A stretch of 64,000 bases of DNA from Adiantum capillus-veneris (Eukaryota > Streptophyta > Polypodiopsida > Polypodiales > Pteridaceae): assembly GCA_014529385.2 (NCBI GenBank), contig CM043968.1, positions 127,043,018 to 127,107,017 of the forward strand, read 5' to 3'. Shown here piece after piece: positions 23,615-35,300 of this stretch (the first letter of the stretch is position 1; every line of letters starts with the position of its first letter). The translations under genes and the position numbers were made by a program. Below the pieces are notes generated by a model. The model saw only the letters and a list, made by a program, of their open reading frames with translations, did not search any database and was not told the origin of the DNA.

Positions 23615-23651
23615 GAGATCTGCCTTGAAGGCACCTATTTTTGTTGTAGTG
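23615..23651. repeat. CACTA right terminus and terminal inverted repeat
   Basis: On the minus strand the end reads CACTACAACAAAAATAGGTG (23632-23651), a typical CACTA terminus. ACT follows outside. A partner copy at the left was not found. Confidence 0.85.
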
Positions 23652-23890
23652 ACTTTATCTAGAACTGTCAAATATTTCATAAAATACTATAAGTGCAAAA
23701 AAGACTTTTGACTTTTAATGTGCATACTCGTTTGCTAATTGCTCTTGCTCTTTATTTTTATTTTTTTTGTGAGTATAAAGCTTTATATGTACATTCCCTA
23801 AGATTGGAATTGAGAGGTCAGGGAAAAAGGTTGAGAGGGAAACAAATGAATGATGACTGTCAGCAAACACTCCCCCCTTCCTTGGGTAGA
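23652..23890. other. Junction between CACTA end and truncated retroelement
   Basis: No coding frame of note. The retroelement's pol genes would be expected here and leftward but are absent, so the retroelement was truncated or interrupted before or with the CACTA insertion. Confidence 0.5.
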
Positions 23891-26800
23891 TCATACCGTT
23901 TGAAATGAGCTTGTCACCCTTTGAAACCAATTGTTCCAGTTGGTAATAGGTGAGGATTTTTTCCAGTAGTTTTCTATTACCCTAGGTGCCTTGTCAAGCT
24001 GCAAGGGTGGTAAGGTACTCTCCCAGGATTGAACTTGAAGTGGTTCATTAGGTGATTCCTTAACACTGGGAGGTGTGGATTCTTTTGTAGCTTCATGGAG
24101 GTCCACTACTATAGATGGAGGCTGTGTAGAAGCTTTTACCTCTATGGATGTATTACATGATGAGCTAGAAGCTTCATGGGACTCCCCCCTTCCTGAGCTA
24201 GGTGGAACAAATCGTTCTTTCTTTGGTACCCAAACTAGCTCGGGAGCGGGTGTGTAGCATTCTCTGATTTTTTTCTTTTCACTATCATTGATTCGTTTTG
24301 GAGCTACGGGATTGGGCTCACTAGGGCCAGGTGTTAGGTAAGAGCACAATCTACGTTTTGGCACCCAGATTTGATCATTTCCTTGATAGTAGCCTTGGGC
24401 TTCCAATAGTCGTTTAGGGATCCATCGCAACATTTTCTTACTTTTCTTGGAGTGAGTGGTACGTTTCTTACAAGGCTTCTGTCTTTTAGCACTAGCTATG
24501 GTCACTAAAGAAGCTTTAGGGACCCACTTGTATGTTTTCTTCGTGACATTAGGATGAGTCTTGTCGGAAGCGATATGCATTGCTTGTAGCATATTTAAGG
24601 GTACAGGAATTTCATCCCCCTCAGGTGTTACCCAGGTCGTCCCCCTATTTCCCCAAGTGTCTATGGTTGATGCTAGGTGGACCCAGTCTACATTGTCTGA
24701 TTCCGTCATACCCGGTAACACATCCATGTAAGGAGAATCTTGGCCAATGTCTGTATCCTTCTTACAAGTGTAACAATATTGTAGTGGGGCCGAGTGAACT
24801 GTGGTGTCAGAGCGATGATCAATAATGGTTTTACTCCCTAAGGGGTGTACCTTACCAGTCACCAAATCCACTCTAAGGACAGAGTCTTGGAATTGCAAAT
24901 AGACATGATTTTTAGACCAATCATGAACCATTTGTGCTTCCCTCATGAATGGTCATCCTAAAATCATTTCATATGACATAAGGTGTTTAGAGAAATCCAT
25001 TACAATGAACGTATGTCGTACCTTGTGTCCTAGAACTTTGATCTTAAGATCCTTGAGCATCCCCATAAGTTTGGCTATGGTACCATTTGCCATCTTTACC
25101 ACAATGTTAGTAACACTGAGGCGGGGTTTTCCCATGGATTCCCAACAATCTTTTGTAACGATGCTAACTCCTGCACCACCATCAAGAATTCCCTTTATAG
25201 TTAATCCCTTGGCAGTGATGGGTAGGAACGCATTAGACTCGTCGCCTTCAAAATACTGCCCTAATTCGTTAATGGGTACCTCGATCACAGACTCGTGTCC
25301 ATCTAAGTCAAGTGATTGCACATGATTTTCCTCATCAATCATAATCGAGTCAGGCCTATTTGGTTGCGCAAACTGCGGTAATCCCGTTCGTAGCTCTCCG
25401 TTAAGGAATGCTCGAAGTGCAAGGAATAACTCAGGATCTCCATACAGCTTTGCTATGATCGTGGTTCGGACCTCAGAAGACATGAAGTCCACTAGTTTGG
25501 CAACATTCATTGGTGTTTTACAGGGTGTAGGTCCTTGACTAGGAACTGGTGAGGATGGAATCTCATATTCCTCAATGGGATCAGGTATTCCTTCGTTAAA
25601 CATCCTTTCCAACAAGAAGGGTGTATGCTCACTTTCTGATGTCCCGTCCTCACTCCCTTCTTGGATGATACTAGATATGGCTAACGGTCTATGGTTCATG
25701 TGGGGTGGATGAACTTGCGTGGGAAACACTGTGTCATGAATTTTGATATGCATGGGTTCTGGTTCTAGTTTCCTTTGAGTCTCCTCCACTAAACCTCTTA
25801 GATGTTTCACCTGCTTAATCTCGTCTACAGGGTTTGGGTACGTCCCAATCTTCTTTTTACGATTCTTCCCTTTTTGCCCCTGCGGTTTATCTTGGGGGTC
25901 TTGGATTGGATTTGGAAACACTTGTGGTGTTTTCAGAGGCTCTTTATGGTTTTCTCTTATTCGGTTTTCATTTGGTTCCATGTTACGGTTTTCTTTGTCG
26001 GTCTTTCCCTTTGTGGTATTGGTTCTAGTCTCCATTGTCTCGACTGAATCTGAATCATCCTCGAGGTCATTCATATACACGGGGTCATCTCCTGTTCCTA
26101 TGTTTGTTTTGGAACTTGGCTTTGAATTTTCCGTATTCTGCGACTTCTTCCTTCGTGTCTTCTTTTTCTTTGCTTGGATAACTGACGCGGTATCTCTCTC
26201 TTCGAGGATATGTCCTGGCCCTTGAAGCATGGACCGTGTAATCACATAAGCGGGTGCAACGGGTGGTATTGGCGATGTCACACTAGCAATTTCAACCAAA
26301 TTTAGGGGTGTGATTTTAGGCGCATTTGGGTTATAGGGGCATTGGGCAATCAAGTGATCTATGCCACAACGATTACATGTGAGTATTGGCATTGCAGACG
26401 TGCTCCCTTGATTTATTTGCATCTGTGCAGCATTCTTTTTCATCCTAATAGGGCACTCCGCTGCTCGATGTGGTCCACCACACTCGTAGCATTGAAGAGG
26501 TGGCCTCCTAGCCTGGGTGTTGATATTTTGACCTCTGGATGCGAGAGCAGCAGCTTGATAAACCGGCTTGACTTGTCCCCAACAATCTTCCATGTAGTAT
26601 ATAGGACATTCTTCCAATGTATCAAGTCCGTAGGCAATACTAGTGTCTATTTCCTCCTCACAGCCATCTGGATAAGCATTTGATGGCTCGCAACCCACTT
26701 GGTTCATCGGGGCGACTCTTGGATGCGGGGGCTGCGGTCCTAGTACAGGAGGTGGTAGCGGTGTAGCTTGTACAACATTTTGAGATCTAGGGACCATGTG

Positions 26801-29059
26801 TTGCGGTAGTTGCTCAACAGGTAGAGCAGGCATCAATACAGGAGCTCGAGGTGCATCCGTCCAGGCTACAGGTGGTCTATTTGCCATCATACGTTTGATC
26901 ATTAAACAATCCTTAGCTTGGTGACCATACCTACCACATGCGTTGCAAGTTCCATTAAATTTTACTCTAAACGTAGGGCACTCACTAGTGCTATGTGGAC
27001 CTAAGCAAATGGAACACCATTGTTGCTCCCTTCTTGGATACATGTGACTATTTTGAGGGGGTCGATTATCCTTAAGAGACTCTTGGATTGCCTTGGTGAG
27101 GTCTGTCAAGAATGTCTCAAATACCTTTGGCTCATTGGCAATGGGCTTTGCAGTCATGGGTTCATACTCAATGGCTTGTGAGCTAGTGGATCTCGTGTCA
27201 GTAGACACCCTCATGCCTGCTATCATCAAGTTGTCCTCTAATTGGATTGCATTGGCAGTGATATCTTCCCAGGTTGTGATACCTCTAATCACTAGTCCAT
27301 TATAGATTCCTTCATTCCTCAACCCTCGAATGAATCGATCAAGCAGTTGGTTATTGTTGAAGCGCTCATTTACAGGGCAGCGAGAGTTTAAGTGCTTTAG
27401 ACGACTAATGAAGTCCCTTACTGACTCTCCTTCCTTACGTTCGGCCTTCTGTAGCTGGGATGCTACACCCCAAAGCACACCTTTTCGTATGTACTCCTTT
27501 AGAAACAACCTTCGAAGGGTAGGGTAGATTGTTTTCTCGTCCACCCTTAGGGTCCTATACCAATCTCCAGCCTTCCCACTTAATGTCAACCTTAAGGCAT
27601 TGCACTTATGTAGTTCGTTGCGTTCCCCTAAGGAATCACATACTTGTTCAAACACTTCAATGTGTTTTCTAGCATCTTCGTCCCCATTGAATTTTTGCGT
27701 GAGTTTGGCAATTTGTACTGCCTTACTTCTAGGCTCTCTATCAGATGCGTGACGCATATTTTCCGCGATAGATCGACCTATGGTTTGAGCAAACGCTGCC
27801 AAGTCACCTATGTGAGGAGGTAGGGCCGGTGGAGGTACTCTTGGAATCATATGTGGGAGAGGAACGGGTACCGGTCTTGGCATATGTGTAGATGATGCAG
27901 GATATGGAACATAACCGGGCATAGGTCCACTCGGATAAGAGCTAGGGAGCGGCACTCGAGGAGCATAAGCAAGTGGTACAATTGGAGGTGTGGGGGCCAT
28001 GAGTGCATAAGGGGCTAGAGGCACATACGGTCAAGGCCCCATATTAGGTACTACGACACTAGGTAGTGGCACTGCGCTAACCGTAGATGTCATCGGTACA
28101 TTCTCTGTCAGGCTTATCCCTGGAGTGAGCACTGTGTTTTCCTTAATAGAGGGTTGAGCCAAGTTAGGGAAGCTAAAGTTTTCGCTCGGAGGCTCAGATT
28201 GCATAGAGACCCCAGGTGAAATGACGTAAGATGGGTCCATGGGGCTCATTAGAGGAGTCTCCATTTGAGATAGAGTAGGCTATTGAGCCTTGCTCGTATC
28301 CAGAAATCTCATGGGGCCAGTTGAGAGTATCTTTACCCCTCGGTTTTGCCTTTCTGATTGAATAATGCCATGGATAACATTACAGATCATTTTCTGTTGA
28401 TCTTCGATGCTCGTGGCACTAGAGGTGGATTGTACAATCTCTATCCATCCTACATGGTAGGCATGGCCAGAGTGTAGATCCGTCAACACCTCAGTGTGGA
28501 GGTCGTATGTCCAATGATCATTAATGAACAATCCTTCTAGAGTCGACGTGTTAACGGTTTCTTGTGAGGTAGAAACCGTGGTTTTACTTGTCACCAACGG
28601 TACTCTAGAGGGAACTTCTGAAGGAGGCAGCTCAACAGGGCCTTCTTGGTAAGAAGTTGGCAGGATATCCACATGGACACTCTTTGGGGGTGTGGGGTCC
28701 ACGTGCGATGTGAAAGGAGATTCCACTTCCCCACCCCCTTTGTGTGCTTCATTTGCATCAGGTTCCGAGCGAGTAGCTCTACCTAATGTTTCCATGAAAC
28801 GGCTAAACATACTAGTACTAGGCTGTGGAGCTTCGGGAGGTGCATGGCCTTCTCTCTCAGTGTTTTGGTTAGGGTATGCTTCCATGATTTTTGAGTCGGA
28901 GGAGGAATCACTAGCGGCTATTTTAGGGTCTTGGGTGGTGCTACCTTGTGTCCCCGCTGAGGGTCTAGAGCTTATCGTGGATGGGTAATGGGTGTCCCTA
29001 TGAACAGAGGCACCCTCAATATGCTCGTGTTCTAGCACCCGCCGAGAGCGTAAGTGCAT
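23891..29059 (-). pseudogene. Retrotransposon gag-protease polyprotein with three premature stops
   Basis: One continuous minus-strand frame of about 1,722 codons from ATG 29059 to 23891 is interrupted only by stops at 28280-28282 (TAG), 28031-28033 (TGA) and 24953-24955 (TGA). Order: Ser/Pro-rich N-terminus; Pro-rich stretch near 27900; Ty3/gypsy-type gag domain about 27250-27720 (KFNGDEDARKHIEVFEQVCD, GKAGDWYRTL, FISRLKHLNSRCPVNERF); four zinc knuckles, of which CNACGRYGHQAKDC is canonical CX2CX4HX4C and three are CX2CX3HX4C; a Lys/Glu-rich linker; an aspartic protease (LDGGAGVSIV near 25180). The third stop falls exactly at the R of the family's conserved ILGRPF block. A 350-codon Trp/Lys-rich tail follows with repeated WVPK motifs. 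No RT, RNase H or integrase follows. Confidence 0.9.
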
Positions 29060-29716
29060 GTGCTTTTGATACCCTAAGGTGTCAAAAAGCTGCTCTAGGA
29101 GGCCTTGTGACTAGTTTTTAGCGTGTTTTTTGTTTGTTTTTATGCTAGATTTTTTAGAGCGTATCGTGGAATGGGCCGTGTGATAGCTCGAAACGAGCGT
29201 ATCGGTCAGAGGTCGTGCCGTGCTTTACAGCCCTCCGTTTGGTCACTCTATGCCCTCGGAATCCCTAAAACTGTCAATTTCCAGTAGGGAACTAGGCCCA
29301 AACTAGAAAGTCTAAGGGTGCAAGTGGGAAGAGAAAGGAGGAGAGTGGAGGACTTGTCCCACATGCTCTCATTCTCTCTTGAGGGAGTAGGGTATATATA
29401 TAAGAGTGAGTCTAGTATATATCATAAGACTGAGGACTGAGGCCTGGGCTTGGGCTTGGGCGAAAATGATCCCGATCCCGATCTATCTTTTATACAAACC
29501 AACCCGTCCGTTTTAAGAGTCACGTTTTTTATTTTTGAAAATGCTGAAATTGCAGAAATTGAAAAAACGCAGATAATAGCAAAAATTGAAACTTGATAGA
29601 AAATGCAGAAAACGCAAAAAACAGAAATCTCCACACACTCCTTCCCTGCCTTTCCTATGATAGAAATTGCACCACAAGGAAGCGTAAAGTGCTAACCGAG
29701 CTTAGTGTAGGGCATA
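29060..29716 (-). other. Leader of the LTR retrotransposon, with hairpin near the gag start
   Basis: This is untranslated sequence between PBS and gag ATG. At 29062-29090, GCTTTTGATACC and GGTGTCAAAAAGC can pair across a 4-base loop (one bulge, one wobble/mismatch), just upstream of the start codon. Such leaders may carry packaging or translation signals; that is inference. Confidence 0.55.
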
Positions 29717-29734
29717 TCCCCGGCAGCGGCGCCA
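29717..29734 (-). other. Primer-binding site, tRNA-Asp type
   Basis: The minus strand reads TGGCGCCGCTGCCGGGGA, matching the 3' end of plant tRNA-Asp(GTC) with one mismatch (family form has GTTG where this has GCTG). It lies a few bases inside the LTR edge, as expected for a Ty3/gypsy element. Confidence 0.85.
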
Positions 29735-29738
29735 AAAA

Positions 29739-30329
29739 TGTGCGCTCCTTGCCGCACTGTCGAAGCAAGGGACTTGCCAATACACCGTGTGCGAGCCACA
29801 AACGGCTCCAAGCACACAACAAGCCTAAACTAGCAAGCTCAAGAGAACAAAGGGTGTGTCACTCACCGCTCTACGCTCGCCTTCGTGGTGGATTCCTCGC
29901 CGCGATGAAGAAGAAGCTGCAGTCGTGCCGCGCTCAACCGCTTCGCCGCCGTCGTGCCTTCGTAATGCTCGATTGCACACACACTCTCCCTCTCTCTCTC
30001 TCTCACACACACACACACAAGGAGGTGAAGAAGAAGAAGATGGAGATGGAGCAAGAGCACTCTTCAATTGCACAAATGAGAGAATGAGTAAAAATTAGGT
30101 TTAGTTGGCTTTTATAGGAGCTCACCCCATTCACACTTGGGCGCCCATGCTTAGCCAACTAACCCTAGCATGTTCAAGTTAAAGTGCGCCTCTCATCGGC
30201 GATCACTCTTACCCTTTTCCTATTGGTCCGATAAGCCCGGTACCTGACTCTACCAAATACATAATACACGTCCGTCATAGGTGATGGGGTGTCCGTGAGC
30301 CGTGAGGGTTAACAGTTGATAAACACCAA
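29739..30329 (-). repeat. 5' LTR of the gag-protease retroelement
   Basis: The plus strand reads TGTGCGCTCC at 29739 and ends near ...GATAAACACCA (about 30329), so the LTR has TG...CA termini on either strand. It contains a (CT)n(CA)n tract at 29989-30020. No second copy is in the window, so the outer limit is estimated. Minus-strand transcription from it would enter gag. Confidence 0.6.
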
Positions 30330-30456
30330 AAGTCAAGAGGATGTACAACACATGGATTTGAATAATAACTATAAATTACATAAAACAAAGGAAGATACAA
30401 AAAAGATTTTGTTTACAAATTGACTAGTATAGTCACAATAGAAGCTCCACATAATT

Positions 30457-33400
30457 CTACTCCACATTTGATACCATATCTGAACTTTGATCCAAGTGTG
30501 GCTGATGTGCACGAGTGAGGCCTTCTTTGGCTTTTAGAGCATGTCTTTCTGGAATCTTTATTCTAGAAAATGGTCCTTCTTTGTTGGGTCTCCAGGACCA
30601 AACAATTGCATCTATAGTTTCCCACACTTGTGGGTCCTTATAGTTGACAGCCCAATAACCCTTCCAACAATTACTGTAAGCTTGAGTATCTGTCATCCCA
30701 CTTTTTCTCGCGCAAGGTGCCCAATATTGAATCAAGAGTTTTCTGTAGTTTGGTGATGTAGGCTCATTATCAATGTCAGATAAAGCCATTGCAAGCCACA
30801 CTGGATAGATTTCTGTGTCACTCGGAACAAGCATAAGAAAGTCACCTTGGTGCACATCAGACATAGGGTCAAACTCTTCCCTTGGCCTATCTCGTTGAGG
30901 CCCACAAAAATGATCGTTCAACTCTTCAAGGCCTAGGAATCTTTCTGCTCCTTGTTGCAAATTCATTGTAGTGCTTTGTAGGTGAGAATATTCTTGAGTT
31001 TTTGGCCAAAACATTTCATACAAGACTCCCTCTGATATGATTGCTTTTCCAATCTCTTCAATTACCTTACTCCAATAATCTATCACGGGTCTATAATATC
31101 GCGGAATACTTGAACCATTCCCTAAATTTTTCCAAAATTTTATATAGTTCTTTAGCCCCAAAATGACTTCTTCGTGGGCCTTGACATACTCCGCCATTTG
31201 TACTAGAGGTGGATCTCCATGTGGTAACATTGGCTTGCCTTCTGTGTCTGTTTTCCAAAGGCGAATACTTCCACTCCAACTTGATACACCTACATGTGCC
31301 TTATATTGCATCATTGGTGTCTCATCCTGCATAAAGAACCTGAACTGAAGCGGTTTGGAATGTCCAACAAGTATGTCTTGTCCATCACAAAGATAGCCAT
31401 CACAATATTGCTTGAAATCGGGGATCTTTGTGAGAAAAAATGGAGCTGGAGATGAAGATGAGCTGTTTCGTAATGTATCCATCAAATGTGGCAAAGTATA
31501 GGTTTGTGTAACTCTCAACTTCTCTGAAAACCTACTAAACATGGCATCTATGTCCTCATGTGTATGCCCAACCACTAAAAATCCCAGTTGGATGGTTTTG
31601 AAAACACCCCTTGCAACAAGCATTGACAAATAGGCAAATAAGTATCAATTTTTGTTTTCCCCTGCACAATTATCCAATTGTAGCAACAAGTTCTCTGGCA
31701 ATCTGCGAAATGTTGACCCCAATTCCTCTTCTGCAATTTTTGACGACTGCACAATGGGCTCTTTTCCATCACTCAAGTTATGGTAGTCCAAAGCATCCCT
31801 TGAGTTCAAAGCATGTAGTAGTGAAATATTGCTCCTTGGAAGTCCATTTGTTACTAGATCACCAAGAGGATGCTTATCTATCCTCTCGAGGTTATGTAAA
31901 CAATTAGCAATTGAGCCAATTGTAAGATTTGGATCAGCTGGCCACAAACCATTCAAGACAAAGTGTCCGTAATGACCTTCTCCATGTCCATGAGTGATCA
32001 TGCCAATCAATGCCACCTGCAGATTATATCCTGAATCCACTCCCTTGGGAACAATGCGTAATCTAGGAATTGCAGTCTTCTTTTGATCCATCTTATCATG
32101 GATTATGCATACATATTTTTGTGGTTGAGTTTCTGAATACGTGCGCCATGCATAATATAGGCTTTTGCAACTCTTTTGTTGTGCCATGTGAACTTCTCTC
32201 TCCCTCAAGAGAAGAGCTCTCTCTTCAAGAGAAGGTTTAGCTTCTAACCTTGCCTTGATTGAGCTACAAATATTGCACTTAGAGAACTCACTCATCTTTG
32301 TTAAAGTGACATGTGGGTACTCTTTGTTCCAAATTCTACCAAAAGAAGATTGGGATAGCTTCTTCTCATAGCCCATTTGGTCAAGTGTCGTGTTGATTTC
32401 ACATAAAATATCCACTTGTTTGTATGTTGATGGAATCACCAATTGAGTCTCTCTTGAGCCATCTAGCAGTGTTCTACTTCTATGTGGCATCTTCTCAGAG
32501 TTGTTTTCCACAAACTCATTTAGTAGTGCTCTTGCTAAACTAGTATGTTGAAGTCCCCTTCTCAATGTACATGTGTTCCCATGTACATATTGGTGCACAC
32601 CATTTTCAAAGTTCTCCTTGTATCGATAAAATGATGTCTTTGGTATTCCATGTAGCTCATACCATGCTCTACAACAAACAATAGAGCCATTTAGCCTGAA
32701 TTGGTATCGTGACTTCTCATCTTTCTGATAACATATAGAAAGAACATCATAAACATAATTAGTGCGTGATTTTTGAGACTCTCCCCAAAATTGTTGTCGT
32801 AACCTTGTCACCATATCACGATCTGCAAATTGGCAGCATTTTTGTGCACAACAATCAATGCATGATACCCGTTGAATTGATTTTTTTGAAAGGTAAAAAG
32901 TCAAAGCTGGTGCTGCTTTTGATTTTTGAGTCCTGTTCATGAAAGTGTATCGTCTCTTCCTTGACAACTGGACAATATTACTCCCATCAAGTTTTTTTCC
33001 AACATTGCCATCGTTGGATACATCCTCATATGTAGCATGCATGCCATCAACAGGAACAAAGCGTTGTAATGGGCTCCCATTCAACAGTGTTGTCTGCTTG
33101 ATGGGCCACTTTAGCAAAAGTGATGCTACCCACTTCAACCACATCATCAATGCTTGCATTTTCTCTTTCAATACCCACACCCACACAATCAGGACCAAGT
33201 TCCTGAAAGTTGACATAATCATGTGGAAATACATATAAGATGGTCCCTTCATTCATGGTTTGCATCATTGTGTCATCTTTTAAAAGGACCCTCTGATTTC
33301 TCCAAGACTCTCGAATCATTGCTTCAAATTCTGGGCTTGTCATAGGTATTGCATCTGTAACTAGAGGATCAGAATGATCATGTTCTTCATCACCATTGTA

Positions 33401-33652
33401 GCTTTCGTGTGGATCAATTAAGTTCCCATTTAATACAAAAGATTGCAAAAGAAGCTTTGACCATCGAACAGCACTCCATAATGAGCCTTGGAGAGATGAA
33501 GTATCCATTGTAGGAAAAGGTAGGACCACATCCTTCAAGCATTCCTCCACTAGTATGGAGACATTTCCCAGCCCTATCTTTGTACCACCACAAGTGGGAT
33601 CTGGATCATTGTCAAGTATCATATGTACTTTCTCCCCAGATTCGAAGTCCAT
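30457..33652 (-). pseudogene. DUF7869-type, probable DDE transposase-like protein; one shift and one stop
   Basis: The start codon 33652-33650 lies one base after an acceptor (ttacttatag), so a 5' intron is likely and the satellite lies upstream. About 1,060 codons. The N-terminal acidic region (33652-33070) is joined across a 1-nt shift near 33065 to a basic segment (SRKRRYTFMNR), a Cys cluster (CIDCCAQKCC) and a helix-turn-helix-like stretch (AWYELHGIPKTSFYRYKENF). A second Cys pair (SKCNICSSIKARLE) follows. Then come three acidic blocks: VCIIHDKMDQKKTA, LQLDNCAGENKN and VVGHTHEDIDAMFSRF. The last two match the DNCxxENKNR and VGHTHEDID signatures of proteins called DUF7869 in plants and animals (from memory). 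D-D-E/D spacing suggests an RNase H-fold transposase; that is inference. The TGA at 31645-31647 replaces the conserved R after ENKN, likely CGA to TGA. The C-terminus has a BAH/chromo-like feel (DFLMLVPSDTEIYPVWLAMA), unproven. Confidence 0.75.
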
Positions 33653-33729
33653 CCTATAAGTAAAAAGATTACATTGTTAAATCCATAGTTATAGAAAAAT
33701 ACTCTTCAAACAAAAAATCATGCTACAAC

Positions 33730-35300
33730 ATGAAAAAGGTTTGCATAGGTTGGACAAGTGGTGAACCTTGAGACCAAATCCTCCTTGCTATATTAATGGA
33801 AGCAAGGTTGGACAAGTGGTGGACCTTGAAACCAAAGCCTCTTTGCTATATGAGAGCATAGGTTGGACAAGTGGTGGACCTAGTTGTAATACCCACTGCC
33901 ACCTATCAACTACTATAGGACTATGCTTTCCAATGTCCAAGTATCCCTTGAGTCTTTCAAGGTTGAACACGTGGTGGACCTTGAAACAAAAATCCCCTTT
34001 CTATATCAGAGCATAGCTTGGACAATTGGTGGACCTAGTTATAATGCCCAATATCCAAGGTGAAATACCTTAGGACTTTGCTACCTTGCTTGCCAATGTT
34101 TATGTAGCCCCTCATTTCTTTAATGGAAGTAAGGTTGGACAAGTGGTGGACCTTGAAACCAAAGCCTCTTTGCTATATTAGAGCATAGGTTGGACCTAGT
34201 TTTAATACCCACTGCCACCTATCAACTACTATAGGACTATGCTTTCCAATGTCCAAGTATCCCTTGAGTCTTTCAAGGTTGAACACGTGGTGGACCTTGA
34301 AACAAAAATCCCCTTTCTATATTAGAAAGGTTGAACACATGGTGGACCTTGAAACGAAAATCCCCTTTCTTTATCAGAGCATAGCTTGGACAAGTGGTGG
34401 ACCTAGTTATAATGCCCAATATCCAAGGTGAAACACCATAGGACCTTGCTACCTTGCTTGCCAATGTTTACGTAGCCCCTCATTTCTTTAATGGAAGCAA
34501 GGTTGGACAAGTGGTGGACCTTGAAAGCAAAGCCTCTTTGCTATATGAGAGCATAGGTTGGACCTAGTTGTAATACCCACTGCCACCTATCAACTACTAT
34601 AGGACTATGCTTTCCAATGTCCAAGTATCCCTTGAGTCTTGCAAGGTTGAACACGTGGTGGACCTTGAAACCAAAATCCCCTTTCTATATCAGAGCATAG
34701 CTTGGACAAGTGGTGGACCTAGTTATAATTCCCCTCCTTTCTTTAATGGAAGAAAGGTTGGAAAAGTGGTGAATCTTGAAACCCAAACCCTTTGGCTATA
34801 TATAGAGGATATCTTGGACAAGTGGTGGGCTTAGTTGTAGTATCCAATGTCCAAGGTCCAAGGTGAACTATGTAAAGACCTTACTTCCAAAAACAAAGTC
34901 GTACAAGTGGTTCTCCTTAAAACCAAAACCTCCTTAGTGTATTAGAACATAGCTTGGAGAAGTGGTGGACTTAGTTGTAATGGTGAATGTCCAAAGCAAA
35001 CTATTATAGGACCTTGCTTCCCAAATCAAGTTTGGACAAGTGGTGGATCTTGAAACCAAAACCCCCTTACTCTATTAGAGCATAGCTTAGATTAGTGGAG
35101 GACCTAGCTGCCATGGAAAATGTTCAATCTGAACTGCTGCAGGACCTTGCTATTAAATGTCTAAGTAGAGCTAGCTTCTTTAATGGAATCAAGGTTGGGA
35201 AAGTGGTGCATCTTGAAACCAAAAGCCCTTTATTGTATTAGAGCATAGGTTGGACAAGTGAGGGACCTAGTTTTAATGTGTGATGTCCAAAGAAAAGTAT
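33730..35300 (+). repeat. Core-motif satellite, subfamily next to the DUF7869 gene
   Basis: Repeated TTGGACAAGTGGTGGACCTT cores have companion phrases GAAACCAAAGCCTCTTTGCT, CACTGCCACCTATCAACTAC and CTTTCCAATGTCCAAGTATC. The larger unit recurs at about 33803, 34131 and 34499 (spacing roughly 330-370 bp). The companion phrases differ from those of the main array, so this is a separate subfamily. It occupies the upstream side, probably the 5' intron, of the DUF7869 gene. Confidence 0.9.

Larger units (their letters stand above)
18400..23651 (+). mobile_element. CACTA (En/Spm) DNA transposon, right end present
   Basis: The element carries TNP2 transposase sequence (18.4-21.6 kb) and a second ORF region (21.6-22.8 kb). 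It ends at 23651 with ...TTTTTGTTGTAGTG, the reverse complement of a CACTACAACAAAAA terminus. The 23470-23630 stretch before the end holds several TATCGACG/CGTATTTCGACG-type motifs in both orientations, as expected for CACTA subterminal repeats. The bases after the end are ACT, a possible 3-bp target duplication. The matching left terminus was not found; the GA tract or a deletion may have replaced it. Confidence 0.85.

Noticed and set aside
26342-26683. Plus-strand ORFs opposite the gag frame (25.8-28.9 kb)
   Set aside because: They are shadows of the long minus-strand gag-protease frame, which has zinc knuckles and protease motifs.
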